Assembly: GCF_920987055.1 (NCBI RefSeq)
Contig: NZ_CAKLBX010000001.1
Span: 1,350,501-1,414,500, forward strand
Origin: Novosphingobium sp. CECT 9465
Lineage (GTDB): Bacteria > Pseudomonadota > Alphaproteobacteria > Sphingomonadales > Sphingomonadaceae
Length of the DNA: 64,000 nucleotides
Reading direction: 5' to 3'
Numbering within the stretch: position 1 is the first letter of the stretch; the number at the start of each line of letters is the position of its first letter. The notes beneath the pieces were generated by a model. That model saw only the letters and a program-made list of their open reading frames with translations, was not told the DNA's origin and ran no database searches. Positions 24,592 through 33,002 of this stretch are shown here, piece after piece. Both the position numbers and the translations under genes were made by a program.

Positions 24592-26838
24592 ATGATGTGG
24601 GAGAAGGAACTGAAAAGGCGACGCGCCATTGGCGCGATCGCGGTGCTGTCACTTCTGGGGGCAGGAGCGCCTTTGCGCGCCGAGAATGCGGAAGAAAGCA
24701 TTGGGGTTTCGGCGTCAAACGGCGGCACATCTGCGGCGCCCGCCACACGGCTGGTCTTTCCCCGCATCGCTTATCCGGCCACCCGGAACGAAGAACTGGT
24801 CGAACAGGCGTTTGGTGAGCGCGTGGCCGATCCGTTCCGGTGGCTCGAAGCCGATCCGCGCAAGGATGCCGATGTGGCGAGCTGGGTTGCGCGGCAGAAC
24901 GCGGTGTCTGCCGATTATCTTGCGAACTTGCCGGGACGTGAGCGTTTTGCGGCCCGAATTCGCAACCTGTACGATTTCGAACGCTACGGCCTGCCGCGCA
25001 AGGCGGGCAGCCGCTACTTCTACACGCGCAATTCCGGGCTGCAGAACCAGTCGGCGCTGTGGGTGCGCAAGGGTGTAGCGGGTGAACAGCGCCTGTTGCT
25101 GGACCCCAACACATGGAGCGCCGATGGTTCGCTGGCGCTGGCCCAGTGGGAACCTTCGCCTTCGGGCAAGTTCCTCGCCTTTGCCGAACAGGAAGCGGGC
25201 AGTGACTGGCGGACCTTGCGCGTGGTGGAGGTGGCCACTGGCCGCGTTCTGGACGAGCGACTGGCCAATGCACACGATACCGATATTGCATGGATCGGCG
25301 ACGAAGGTTTTTTTTATTCGCGCTTCCCCGCGCCGAGGGCCGGGGACGATCCACGCGCGCCGCGCTTCGACAAGGCGGTTTGGTTCCATCGCATCGGCAC
25401 GGCACAGGATCAAGACGAGCAGGTCTTTGCCACGCCCGATCATCCGGCATGGAGTCACAAGGCGCAAGTGACCAGCGATGGCCGCTGGGTGGTGATCGTC
25501 AGCGAGGTGAGCACCGACAAGCGCAACGCGATCAACCTGATCCGTGTGGATGGGCGGCTGCCGGGCCGATGGAATGTTGTACCGCTAGTGCCGGAAATCG
25601 CCGATCACTGGCGGATGGTGGCCGGAATCGGTGACAAGCTGTGGTTCCTCACCGATCGCGACGCGCCAGAGTTCCACCTGGTCAGCATCGACCTGACGCG
25701 GACGGGCGAGGGCTGGAAGGTGGTCGTGCCGCAACGTGCCAACAAGCTGGAAGGCGCGCGCATGATCGGCGACCGCTTCCTGTTGTCTTACCTTCAGGGC
25801 GGCCAGAGCGTGGCGGTGATGGCCGACCGCAAGGGCCGTCCGGGCAAGGCGATAACGCTCAACGGAATCGGGACTGCCAGCGGTTTCGGTGGCCGCCCTG
25901 GTGATGCCGAGACGTTCTATCAGTTCAGCAGCTTCGCCACGCCGCCCGCGATCTACCGCATGGATCTGCGCAGTGGCGCGGTGACGCCGTTTGCAAAGCC
26001 GAAGATGGCGTTCGATCCGGCGGACTATGAAGTGGAACAGCGCCAGTTTCCTTCGAAGGACGGAACGCAAGTGCCTATGTATGTCGTGCGCAATCGCAGC
26101 GCGGCGAAGGCAGGCACGTCTTTGCCGACGCTGCTCTATGGCTATGGCGGATTCGATATTTCGCTGACGCCGGCGTTTTCACCGGTGCGTATGGCGTGGC
26201 TCGAAGCGGGCGGGGCGTTCGCCCTGGCCAATATCCGGGGCGGCGGCGAGTTGGGGCGCAGCTGGCATGAAGCCGGGCGGCGCGAGCACAAGCAGAACAG
26301 CTTTGATGACTTTATTGCGGCGGGCGAATACCTGATCCGCGAAGGCATTGCCACCAAGGGCGCGCTGGCGATCCAGGGTGCTTCGAACGGCGGGTTGCTT
26401 GTCGGTGCGGTGGTCAATCAGCGGCCCGACCTTTTTGCGGCGGCCAATCCTGATGTCGGTGTCATGGACATGCTCCGCTTCGATCGCTTCACTTCGGGCC
26501 GGTTCTGGGTGGATGACTATGGCAGACCCGACCGTGAGGCCGACTGGCGCAACCTGCGCGCCTATTCCCCCTATCACAACATCACATCCGGCAAGGTCTA
26601 TCCCGCGATGCTGGTGACGACCGCAGACAATGATGATCGCGTGGTGCCTGCGCACAGTTTCAAATATGTGGCGGCGTTGCAGGCTGCGCAAATCGGTGAA
26701 AAGCCGCATCTGCTGCGCGTGGAATCACGGGCAGGGCACGGCGCAGGCAAGCCGGTGGACAAGATCATCGATACAGGTGCCGATGTTTTGTCGTTCCTTG
26801 CCTTCTGGACGGGATTGCAGGATGTGGCGACAAAGTGA
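24592..26838 (+). CDS. Prolyl oligopeptidase family serine peptidase, exported (copy 2)
   Basis: Paralogue of the preceding gene, 748 residues, with an N-terminal hydrophobic signal (AIGAIAVLSLLGAGAPLRA) and a 30-residue Ser/Ala spacer that copy 1 lacks. The catalytic triad is S598 (QGASNGG), the Asp of NDDRVVPAH and H716 (RAGHGAG). The two align along their full length, so they arose by tandem duplication, but they are well diverged. The start is ATG 24592 or the next ATG; neither has a strong ribosome site. An eight-T run near 25308 is read in frame (GFFYS) and is not a frameshift. Confidence 0.92.
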   Translation: MMWEKELKRRRAIGAIAVLSLLGAGAPLRAENAEESIGVSASNGGTSAAPATRLVFPRIAYPATRNEELVEQAFGERVADPFRWLEADPRKDADVASWVARQNAVSADYLANLPGRERFAARIRNLYDFERYGLPRKAGSRYFYTRNSGLQNQSALWVRKGVAGEQRLLLDPNTWSADGSLALAQWEPSPSGKFLAFAEQEAGSDWRTLRVVEVATGRVLDERLANAHDTDIAWIGDEGFFYSRFPAPRAGDDPRAPRFDKAVWFHRIGTAQDQDEQVFATPDHPAWSHKAQVTSDGRWVVIVSEVSTDKRNAINLIRVDGRLPGRWNVVPLVPEIADHWRMVAGIGDKLWFLTDRDAPEFHLVSIDLTRTGEGWKVVVPQRANKLEGARMIGDRFLLSYLQGGQSVAVMADRKGRPGKAITLNGIGTASGFGGRPGDAETFYQFSSFATPPAIYRMDLRSGAVTPFAKPKMAFDPADYEVEQRQFPSKDGTQVPMYVVRNRSAAKAGTSLPTLLYGYGGFDISLTPAFSPVRMAWLEAGGAFALANIRGGGELGRSWHEAGRREHKQNSFDDFIAAGEYLIREGIATKGALAIQGASNGGLLVGAVVNQRPDLFAAANPDVGVMDMLRFDRFTSGRFWVDDYGRPDREADWRNLRAYSPYHNITSGKVYPAMLVTTADNDDRVVPAHSFKYVAALQAAQIGEKPHLLRVESRAGHGAGKPVDKIIDTGADVLSFLAFWTGLQDVATK

Positions 26839-26969
26839 CCGATTGTTCATGTTTCATGCCGTTTTGCTGAACGATTGCTGTCCTGTCGGTTCAGCGTCGT
26901 AACACGGCGAATCGGGCAAACCTTCGTTCACGGCGGGAATAGACCCGCCAGACGCGAAGGACCGAACCC

Positions 26970-27557
26970 ATGAAGACGTTTTCCAAGGCCCTCGTCGGAA
27001 CTGTTGCCGCCGCTGCGGTTGCGGTGTCTTCGGCCGCTCCCGCCATGGCGCGGGATCATCGCGGCGGTATTGACGGTGGCGATATCATCGCCGGCGCGCT
27101 GGTGATCGGCGGCATTGCGGCGATTGCCGCGGCTGCCAGCAATAACAACGACCGCTATAGCTACGGCTACGGCGATGACTGGCGGGGCGGCGATGGCTGG
27201 AGCAATGGCCGCAATCGCAATGACTTCTATGGTCGCGGCAACGCGCGCGGAGCGATCGAGCAGTGCGTCCGCACCGCCGAGCGAGCCGCATCGCGTCATA
27301 GCTATGGCCGTGCCGACGTGACCGACGTACGCGACATCCGCCAGACGCGCTGGGGCTATGAAGTGAGGGGCCGCATCGCGGTGAACTCCAACGGCCGCGA
27401 CTGGCGCCGGGGTGATCGTGATTACGGCCGCGGCTGGAACGGCGATTATCGCGGCTGGGACAGTTCGTTGCGCGGATACGACAGCGGATCGTTCAAATGC
27501 AAGGTCGAGCGCGGACGGGTTGTCGACATCGACTACAGCGGCATTCGCGGACTTTGA
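26970..27557 (+). CDS. Exported Gly/Arg/Tyr-rich protein, paralogue A
   Basis: 195 residues. A signal peptide ends at APAMA. The segment GGIDGGDIIAGALVIGGIAAIA follows, a hydrophobic stretch long enough to span a membrane, then a Gly/Arg/Asn/Tyr-rich region. The C-terminal domain has a conserved Cys near 95 (EQCVRTAE) and another in FKCKVE. The same plan recurs in the next gene. The family occurs widely in sphingomonads without known function. AAGGACC is the likely ribosome site. A GCTGAAC/GTTCAGC dyad (26866-26895) lies in the 131-base upstream gap. Confidence 0.7.
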   Translation: MKTFSKALVGTVAAAAVAVSSAAPAMARDHRGGIDGGDIIAGALVIGGIAAIAAAASNNNDRYSYGYGDDWRGGDGWSNGRNRNDFYGRGNARGAIEQCVRTAERAASRHSYGRADVTDVRDIRQTRWGYEVRGRIAVNSNGRDWRRGDRDYGRGWNGDYRGWDSSLRGYDSGSFKCKVERGRVVDIDYSGIRGL

Positions 27558-27637
27558 CAGTCAACCAGGGGCGGGCGGTTCAGGCATCGGAAAGCCTGGA
27601 CCGCCTAGCCTTTCTATCCACAGGTAAGGGGCGGGGC

Positions 27638-28195
27638 ATGATCGGTAAATGGATACGCGCGACAATTGCCGTCGCGGGCATGGCAACGGCACTGCTGCCA
27701 TTGGCGGCGGAGGCACAGGCGCGTCCCGGCTGGGGCGGTGGACGCCATTGGCGCGGCGATCGCGGGATCGATGGCGGTGATGTGCTGGCAGGGATTCTGA
27801 TTATCGGCGGAATCGCGGCGATTGCCAGTGCCGCCAGCAAATCGAGCAATCGGGATGTCCCCCGTGACCCGGACTATAACGATCAAGACTATCGCGAACA
27901 GGATTATCCCTATCGTGACGATCAGGCTCCTTACAACGCACCTGCGCAGGATGACTGGCGTCAGAACGGTGGACAGGGCGCTTTTGCACAAGGCGCGGCG
28001 CGAAGCATCAATGACGCGGTCGACCGCTGTGTAGAGGAAGCATCCCGCACGGGCGAGGTTGACGAAGTGCATGACGCCGCGCGCACAGGCAGCGGTTATC
28101 GCGTTTCGGGGACGTTCCGCAACGGCGACAATTTTTCCTGCGACTTGACCGGCCAGGGTGGCGTGCTGCTCGACATCCGGCGAGGTCGACCCTGA
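27638..28195 (+). CDS. Exported protein, paralogue B of the IDGGD family
   Basis: 185 residues from ATG 27638. The signal peptide ends AAEAQA. RGIDGGDVLAGILIIGGIAAIA repeats the motif of the upstream gene, followed by an Asp/Tyr/Gln-rich linker instead of the Gly/Arg-rich one, then a C-terminal domain with Cys residues in DRCVEEA and FSCDLTG. The two are tandem duplicates 80 bases apart with different low-complexity middles. Function unknown; the shared hydrophobic motif suggests membrane insertion or self-association. Confidence 0.7.
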   Translation: MIGKWIRATIAVAGMATALLPLAAEAQARPGWGGGRHWRGDRGIDGGDVLAGILIIGGIAAIASAASKSSNRDVPRDPDYNDQDYREQDYPYRDDQAPYNAPAQDDWRQNGGQGAFAQGAARSINDAVDRCVEEASRTGEVDEVHDAARTGSGYRVSGTFRNGDNFSCDLTGQGGVLLDIRRGRP

Positions 28196-28317
28196 TCTGG
28201 CATATCTGAAGCCTTCGTGGCGGGCGCGGCCTGCAATTCTTTTGCTGGTCCCTTGCAGCGGGCGCGCGGGCTGACTATCGGCTAAGGGACGAGCTTCTTT
28301 TGAGGATTCATCCGCCC

Positions 28318-28641
28318 ATGACCACGTTCGACGATCGCGAGAAGGCTTTCGAGGCCAAGTTCGCCCGTGACGAAGAAATGATGTTCCGCGTCCATGCCCG
28401 CCGCAACCGCCTGCTGGGCGTGTGGGCCGCAGAGCGCATGGGGCTGGATGCCGCCGAGACCGAGGCTTACGCCAAGTCTGTGGTACAGGCCGATTTCGAG
28501 GAAGCGGGGGACGAGGACGTCGTGCGCAAGCTTCTGGGCGATCTGGTATCTGCCGGTGTCGATGTGGATGAATCCGAGATCCGCCTGGCGATGGACGCAA
28601 AGTCTGTCGACGCGCGCCGCCAGTTGATGGGCGAACCCTGA
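28318..28641 (+). CDS. DUF1476 protein, alphaproteobacterial F1-ATPase zeta subunit
   Basis: 107 residues beginning MTTFDDREKAFEAKFARDEE, the family's typical opening and length. In Paracoccus the zeta subunit binds F1-ATPase and blocks ATP hydrolysis in one direction of rotation. Helices dominate and no export signal is present. TGAGGA precedes ATG 28318; the frame starts slightly upstream at a weaker codon. Its stop overlaps the bolA start (TGATG), which ties it to the BolA-glutaredoxin pair. Confidence 0.88.
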   Translation: MTTFDDREKAFEAKFARDEEMMFRVHARRNRLLGVWAAERMGLDAAETEAYAKSVVQADFEEAGDEDVVRKLLGDLVSAGVDVDESEIRLAMDAKSVDARRQLMGEP

Positions 28642-28874
28642 TGGCAATGGCTGCCGACGAGATCGAAGGCCTGATTCGCGCGGCCTTGCCCGATGCGGAA
28701 GTGGCGATCACCGATCTGGCCGGTGACGGTGACCACTATGCCGCGCACGTCGTATCGGCAAGCTTTGCCGGTGTTCCGCGCGTCAAGCAGCACAAGATGG
28801 TCTACGATGCATTGGGTGGCCGCATGGGCGGAGTTCTTCATGCCTTGCAACTGACCACCGCCGTTCCCAATTGA
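28641..28874 (+). CDS. BolA-family protein
   Basis: 77 residues with the BolA fold pattern: EGLIRAALPDAEVAITDLAGDGDHYAAHVV, SASFAGVPRVKQHKMVY and a C-terminal helix. It carries no Cys; such proteins bind [2Fe-2S] with a monothiol glutaredoxin, and the glutaredoxin gene is next. The set is translationally coupled to the ATPase zeta subunit. Likely role: iron-sulfur cluster handling or iron sensing. Confidence 0.88.
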   Translation: MAMAADEIEGLIRAALPDAEVAITDLAGDGDHYAAHVVSASFAGVPRVKQHKMVYDALGGRMGGVLHALQLTTAVPN

Positions 28875-28902
28875 GACCGGCGCGAAAGGAACAAGATCCC
28901 CG

Positions 28903-29232
28903 ATGTCCAGCACCACCGAAGAACGTATCGCCAAAATCGTCAACGGCAACGATGTCGTGCTGTTCATGAAGGGCACACCGCTGTTTCCGCAATGCGGGTT
29001 TTCGAGCAAGGCCATCGCCATTCTCGAACATCTTGGCGTGGAATATTCCAGCGTGGATGTGCTGCAGGACATGGAAATCCGTGGCGGCATCAAATCCTTC
29101 TCGGATTGGCCGACCATCCCGCAGCTTTACGTCAAGGGCGAGTTCGTGGGTGGATCGGACATCATGATGGAGATGTTCCAGGCCGGCGAACTGCAACAGT
29201 TGATGGAAGATTCAGGCGTGAAGCCTGCCTGA
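28903..29232 (+). CDS. grxD: Monothiol glutaredoxin (Grx4 type)
   Basis: 109 residues with the active site CGFS (C31) in PLFPQCGFSSKA, and the glutathione-binding WPTIPQLYV and GGSDIM segments. CGFS glutaredoxins carry [2Fe-2S] clusters as homodimers or with BolA rather than acting as thiol reductases. A terminator follows directly, ending the zeta-bolA-grxD unit. Confidence 0.95.
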   Translation: MSSTTEERIAKIVNGNDVVLFMKGTPLFPQCGFSSKAIAILEHLGVEYSSVDVLQDMEIRGGIKSFSDWPTIPQLYVKGEFVGGSDIMMEMFQAGELQQLMEDSGVKPA

Positions 29233-29268
29233 CCGACCTTCAGGCCAGCACGGCCTGATCAATATCGC

Positions 29269-29303
29269 AAAGCGCGGTCGGCATTGTGCCGGTCGCGCTT
29301 TTT
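29269..29303 (+). terminator. Rho-independent terminator after grxD
   Basis: AAAGCGCG (29269-29276) pairs with CGCGCTTT (29294-29301), inner GTCGGC/GCCGGT pairing shortens the loop, and more T follow. Confidence 0.9.
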
Positions 29304-29330
29304 CATGTTTGCGAAGTGAAGGCCCGGGAA

Positions 29331-29370
29331 GAGGCGGAACCAGGAAGACCGGGGGGACTGGCTCCGCCTC
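29331..29370. other. Strong hairpin in the grxD-Nudix gap
   Basis: GAGGCGGAACCA pairs with TGGCTCCGCCTC (one A/C mismatch) around a 16-base purine-rich loop, GGAAGACCGGGGGGAC. GAAGA/TCTTC pairing follows at about 29373-29388. The 305-base gap (29233-29537) holds no convincing gene, so a small RNA or a leader of the Nudix gene is possible. No terminator follows. Confidence 0.35.
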
Positions 29371-29537
29371 AGGAAGAAGCTACTCTTCGGGACGCCAGCA
29401 TTTATGCATGACCCGTGCCAAATCGTCAGATTGGCTGAAACCCGACATTTTCGTACAGGTGCGGTCTCGGTTCATCAAAGGGGTTGTAAAATGTTCCGAC
29501 AGGCTCTGCCCCCTTGGCAGGCAGCGCGCAGGCAGAC

Positions 29538-30335
29538 ATGATAGGCACAATGGAAACTCGCGATCTCGACCCGCAGGAACTGCAAGCCAGGACCGTTCGC
29601 GCGGCCACGCTCGTCATCTATCGCCGCAACCCGGCCGGAGGAGCGGCGCAGATATTGTTGGTAGAGCGCAACGCGACCCTCAATTTCGCCGGAGGCGCAA
29701 CCGTGTTTCCCGGTGGAAAGGTTGATCCGGCGGATCGCGATCTTGCGGCCACGCTGGGCGGGGAAATTGAAGTGACCGCAGCCCGGATCGCAGGGGTGCG
29801 TGAAACGCTGGAAGAGACCGGGCTGGTCGTGGGAGTATCCGGGCCGATCGACGGCGGGGTTGCGGCTGATGCGCGACGAATGCTGTTATTACACGGAAAA
29901 CTCGCCCCGGTCCTTGATGCCTTCGGCTGGACGCTGAACCTCGATCAATTGGTGCAGTTTGCCCGATGGTGGCCACGCCACCGCGCTGAAAGAATTTTCG
30001 ACACCCGCTTTTTCCTGGCCGATCTCGGCACGGGGGCCGTCGATATCGAAGTCGATGCCACCGAAAACCGGCATATGTTCTGGGCAAGTGCGAATGAAGC
30101 GCTTGAACTGGCGGCAGCAGGCCGGATCAGGGTGATTTTCCCGACGCGTCGGAATCTTGAGCGGCTGGCCCTGTTCGACACATTTGAAGCGGCGCGCGAC
30201 CATGCTCTGGCTTTCGGTGCTGAAACGATCAGTCCGTTTATCGCCGAGCGTGACGGCAAGCCGTGGTTGATGATCCCCGATGGTCGCGGATATCCCGTGC
30301 TGGGCGAACCGCTTTCGACCGCGCAGCGCACATAG
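29538..30335 (+). CDS. Nudix hydrolase-like protein
   Basis: 265 residues from ATG 29538; TTG 29514 and ATG 29550 are alternatives. The fold opens with RAATLVIYRR and ILLVER. A Nudix box with an insertion reads GGKVDPAD, then AGVRETLEETGLVVG, so the REXXEE core is intact. The long C-terminal part, with RWWPRHRAERIFDTRFFLA and FPTRRNLERL, matches NUDT19/NUDT7-like acyl-CoA or nucleotide-sugar hydrolases in general build. Substrate unassigned. Confidence 0.8.
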   Translation: MIGTMETRDLDPQELQARTVRAATLVIYRRNPAGGAAQILLVERNATLNFAGGATVFPGGKVDPADRDLAATLGGEIEVTAARIAGVRETLEETGLVVGVSGPIDGGVAADARRMLLLHGKLAPVLDAFGWTLNLDQLVQFARWWPRHRAERIFDTRFFLADLGTGAVDIEVDATENRHMFWASANEALELAAAGRIRVIFPTRRNLERLALFDTFEAARDHALAFGAETISPFIAERDGKPWLMIPDGRGYPVLGEPLSTAQRT

Positions 30336-30404
30336 GGTTTTGTCGTGCGGACAGTTGACTCAAGGTTAATGAATTGGGGCGTAAGGTTTTTGCGAGGTGT
30401 TGCC

Positions 30405-30704
30405 ATGTCTCGTCTGAAAACTCTTACTGCCGATCCCGATGAGCCAGCAATCAGCATACCTGTCGTCACCGATCCGGTGGCGCGGGGGCCGCGCATTGCC
30501 GCCGATATCGACCAGCCGTTCGGCTCGCCCGTTCATGCTTTGCAGGAACAGTTGCAGAAAATTGGCGATGTGAACGGTCCTGCCGAAACCGCATATCCCT
30601 TTGCCGAGGACAAGGCGCCCGGCTGGGTGAGGATGGGCTTGCCGATCGCTTTGTCAGTGGTGCTCTGGACGGTTATCCTGCGGGTAACAGGGGTGCTCGG
30701 TTGA
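30405..30704 (+). CDS. Small single-TM protein
   Basis: 99 residues from ATG 30405, behind GAGG; the frame begins at GTG 30345, but the N-terminus from there is less plausible. A soluble Pro/Asp-rich part (about 75 residues) with a short helix HALQEQLQKIG precedes one C-terminal membrane span, LPIALSVVLWTVILRVTGVLG. Tail-anchored topology is likely. I do not recognise the family. Confidence 0.6.
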   Translation: MSRLKTLTADPDEPAISIPVVTDPVARGPRIAADIDQPFGSPVHALQEQLQKIGDVNGPAETAYPFAEDKAPGWVRMGLPIALSVVLWTVILRVTGVLG

Positions 30705-30736
30705 ACGTAACCAATTGTTGACCTCCTGCGGATTAC

Positions 30737-31213
30737 ATGGTGTCCATGCGTAGTCCTCTCGACAAATTGACTCCCGGCCAGATCGCCGGTTCGGCTGGTA
30801 TCGTCGCCGTGGCGACCGCTATTGCGCTTGGCTATGGATATGTAACCGGCCTGCTGACGCCTACTCTTGGCGGGATAGCGTTCTTCCTGCTGGCCTGTTC
30901 GCTGCTGCTGGCGGCACCCCGCCAGCGAGCGAGCGAATTGCTGGGCGCGGCGACGGTGTGGATGTGCTTTGCCGAGTTTCTTTCCACCATTCAAACCGGC
31001 GAGTTTGCGATGTGGCGGCTGGCGGTATCGGTGGCGACTCTGGGCTGCGTCATGGCGGTCATCCGTGTGCAGCACTTGCGCGATCTTAGCCGTCGCGCAC
31101 CGAACACCCCTCTTGCGGATCTCGACCGGCGCATTGCGGGCGGGTTTGGCATCGTGCCGCATACAGAAGCACAGCTTGCCACACTTCGCCATGAGGACGT
31201 ACCGACTGCCTGA
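30737..31213 (+). CDS. Small membrane protein, four hydrophobic segments
   Basis: 158 residues with hydrophobic stretches at about 18-38, 42-60, 68-85 and 92-110 and a hydrophilic C-terminus ending HEDVPTA. No known motif is visible. It follows the tail-anchored gene by 32 bases on the same strand and may be co-transcribed. The next gene is convergent. Confidence 0.6.
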   Translation: MVSMRSPLDKLTPGQIAGSAGIVAVATAIALGYGYVTGLLTPTLGGIAFFLLACSLLLAAPRQRASELLGAATVWMCFAEFLSTIQTGEFAMWRLAVSVATLGCVMAVIRVQHLRDLSRRAPNTPLADLDRRIAGGFGIVPHTEAQLATLRHEDVPTA

Positions 31214-31264
31214 TAGCCTTCGGTGCGATCAAGGATATTGCCCGGCCCAGCCGTGCCGCTGCGA

Positions 31265-31645
31265 TCAGGATTTCTGGCTGATCCGGGGTTCGGGCAGCAT
31301 TGCCTTGGCCAGCGCCGCATAATCCGCGCAATCCGACGTGCCGTGCACCTTCGCCTGAAGCGCACGATAGTGGCCGAGCACCGCTTGTCCGTAAGGCGTT
31401 ACTCTGGCCCCGCCACCTTTGGCGCTTCCCGGCGCGGTTTCTACCAGCGGTTCGCCCCAGCAGCGGTTCATGGCGTCTGTCAGCAGCCAGGCCCGGCGAT
31501 AGCTCATGTCCATGGTACGGGCAGCGCCGGAAATCGAGCCTTCGCGGGCAATGGCGTCGAGCAGATCGGCCTTGCCAGGACCCATCGCAATTTCAGTGCC
31601 GCAATAAAGCTGGATCTTGAGTTTCAGCCGTTGTGCCATGGCCAT
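31265..31645 (-). CDS. ModE/LysR-type winged-helix regulator without ligand domain
   Basis: 126 residues. The HTH part reads KADLLDAIAREGSISGAARTMDMSYRRAW, then GKADLL upstream and GGGARVTPYGQAVL, the ModE N-terminal pattern. The TOBE molybdate-binding domain is absent, so any ligand sensing must differ. No mod transport or molybdopterin genes are in the window. It is divergent from the aminotransferase, the simplest candidate target besides itself. Confidence 0.8.
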   Translation of the reverse strand: MAMAQRLKLKIQLYCGTEIAMGPGKADLLDAIAREGSISGAARTMDMSYRRAWLLTDAMNRCWGEPLVETAPGSAKGGGARVTPYGQAVLGHYRALQAKVHGTSDCADYAALAKAMLPEPRISQKS

Positions 31646-31706
31646 CAGGCTTAGGCGCTGGGGGGCGGGCCTTGCAACGCAATTTCGCAGGCCCTAGGCC
31701 TTTGCA

Positions 31707-32861
31707 ATGATTGCTCAGGTCGAACCGTTCCACGCCATCGCCGTCAGCCGCCTTGCCCATGAAATGGAGGCGGCGGGGCACAGCGTGATCCATATGGAGT
31801 TCGGGCAGCCGTCCACGGGAGCGCCGGCAAGGTCGATCGCGCTGGCCCACGAGGTGCTCGACCGCGAGGCAATGGGATATTGGGAAAGCGTCGCCCTGAA
31901 GGACCGGATCGCGCAGTCCTATGCCGACAACTATGGCGTAACGGTAGATCGCGAACAGGTGATCCTGACCTGCGGCGCTTCTCCTGCGTTCGTCATGGCG
32001 CTGTCCTGCCTGTTCCGGCCGGGTGCGCGCGTTGCGCTGGCGCGGCCGGGGTATGTTGCCTACCGCAACACGCTGAAGGCCATGTACCTTGAACCGGTGG
32101 AGATGGCCTGCGGGCCGGACGAGCGGTTCCAGGTGACCGCGGCGGCGGTTGATGCACTTGATCCGGTGCCCGATGGACTGATCGTGGCAAGCCCCGCCAA
32201 TCCCACCGGAACGATCATCGCGCCCGATGAACTTGCGGCGATTGCCGCGGTGTGCCGGGCCAGAGGCATCCGTGTGGTTTCGGACGAGATATACCACGGT
32301 CTCAGCTATGGCGCGCGGGCGGCTTCGCTGCTGGAACACCTGCCAGAGGCATTGATCGTCAATTCCTTCTCCAAGTATTTCAGCATGGCCGGGTGGCGGC
32401 TGGGCTGGCTGGTGGTGCCGCCCGACCTGATCGACGCGGCGCGCGCGCGCATGGGCAACCTGTTCCTGACGCCGCCCGTGCTGGCGCAGAAAGCCGGACT
32501 GATGGCATTCGAGTGCGCGGACGAACTTGAGGGCCACGTCGAGACTTACGCCCGCAACCGCGCGCTTCTGCTTGAGGCGTTGCCAAAGCTGGGGCTGGGA
32601 CGGATCGCGCCGCCGGACGGTGCATTCTATATCTATGCCGACGCCAGCGAGTTTACCGATGACAGCCTGGCGTTTTGCGAACGATTGCTGCGCGACACTG
32701 GCGTTTGTGCCGCACCGGGGATCGATTTTGACCCGGTGGACGGGCGCCGCTTCATCCGCTTCAGTTTTGCGGTATCTACGCCGCTGGTGGAAGAGGCCGT
32801 GCGGAGACTGATACCCTGGTTCGCCGCGCGAAGGGCAGAGGCGGTCCAATCCGTGGCATGA
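31707..32861 (+). CDS. PLP-dependent class I/II aminotransferase
   Basis: 384 residues. Fold-type I landmarks are present: GQPSTGAP near the start, TCGASPAFVMAL for phosphate binding, ASPANPTGTI, DEIYHGLSYG, the Schiff-base Lys in NSFSKYFSMAGWRLGW, and a C-terminal Arg in RRFIRFSFA for the substrate carboxylate. Within the aspartate aminotransferase superfamily the exact amino acid cannot be told. Divergent ModE-like regulator upstream (61-base gap). Confidence 0.9.
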   Translation: MIAQVEPFHAIAVSRLAHEMEAAGHSVIHMEFGQPSTGAPARSIALAHEVLDREAMGYWESVALKDRIAQSYADNYGVTVDREQVILTCGASPAFVMALSCLFRPGARVALARPGYVAYRNTLKAMYLEPVEMACGPDERFQVTAAAVDALDPVPDGLIVASPANPTGTIIAPDELAAIAAVCRARGIRVVSDEIYHGLSYGARAASLLEHLPEALIVNSFSKYFSMAGWRLGWLVVPPDLIDAARARMGNLFLTPPVLAQKAGLMAFECADELEGHVETYARNRALLLEALPKLGLGRIAPPDGAFYIYADASEFTDDSLAFCERLLRDTGVCAAPGIDFDPVDGRRFIRFSFAVSTPLVEEAVRRLIPWFAARRAEAVQSVA

Positions 32862-32869
32862 ACGGATCG

Positions 32870-33002
32870 GTGCAAAAAGTTCATCTAAAATTCATTCATA
32901 AATTTTACCTAACTAAGTGATAAAATACTTATAAGGGTAAGACTCTGGCAACTCCTTCTGTTGCTTCTGGCAGGATCGTCAGCAGCAGAAGTTGGGTAAA
33001 AA
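32870..33002 (+). promoter_or_regulatory. AT-rich promoter region and leader hairpin of the Tad-like operon
   Basis: Bases 32870-32940 are far richer in A+T than the surroundings, with TATAAG-like hexamers (TTATAAGG near 32929). A hairpin follows: CAACT..TTCTGTTGCT (32949-32965) against AGCAGCAGAAGTTG (32981-32994). It probably contains the promoter and structured leader of the three pilus-like genes. Confidence 0.45.

Noticed and set aside
25305..25320. Eight-T run in the second prolyl oligopeptidase as a frameshift
   Set aside because: The frame continues through it as GFFYS and aligns with copy 1.
26866..26895. GCTGAAC/GTTCAGC dyad as an EcfG general-stress promoter
   Set aside because: GAAC to CGGTT spacing is 14, not the 16-17 required.
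29331..29400. Hairpin as 4.5S (SRP) or 6S RNA
   Set aside because: The SRP GGAAG/AGCAG internal-loop signature and the 6S open bubble are absent.
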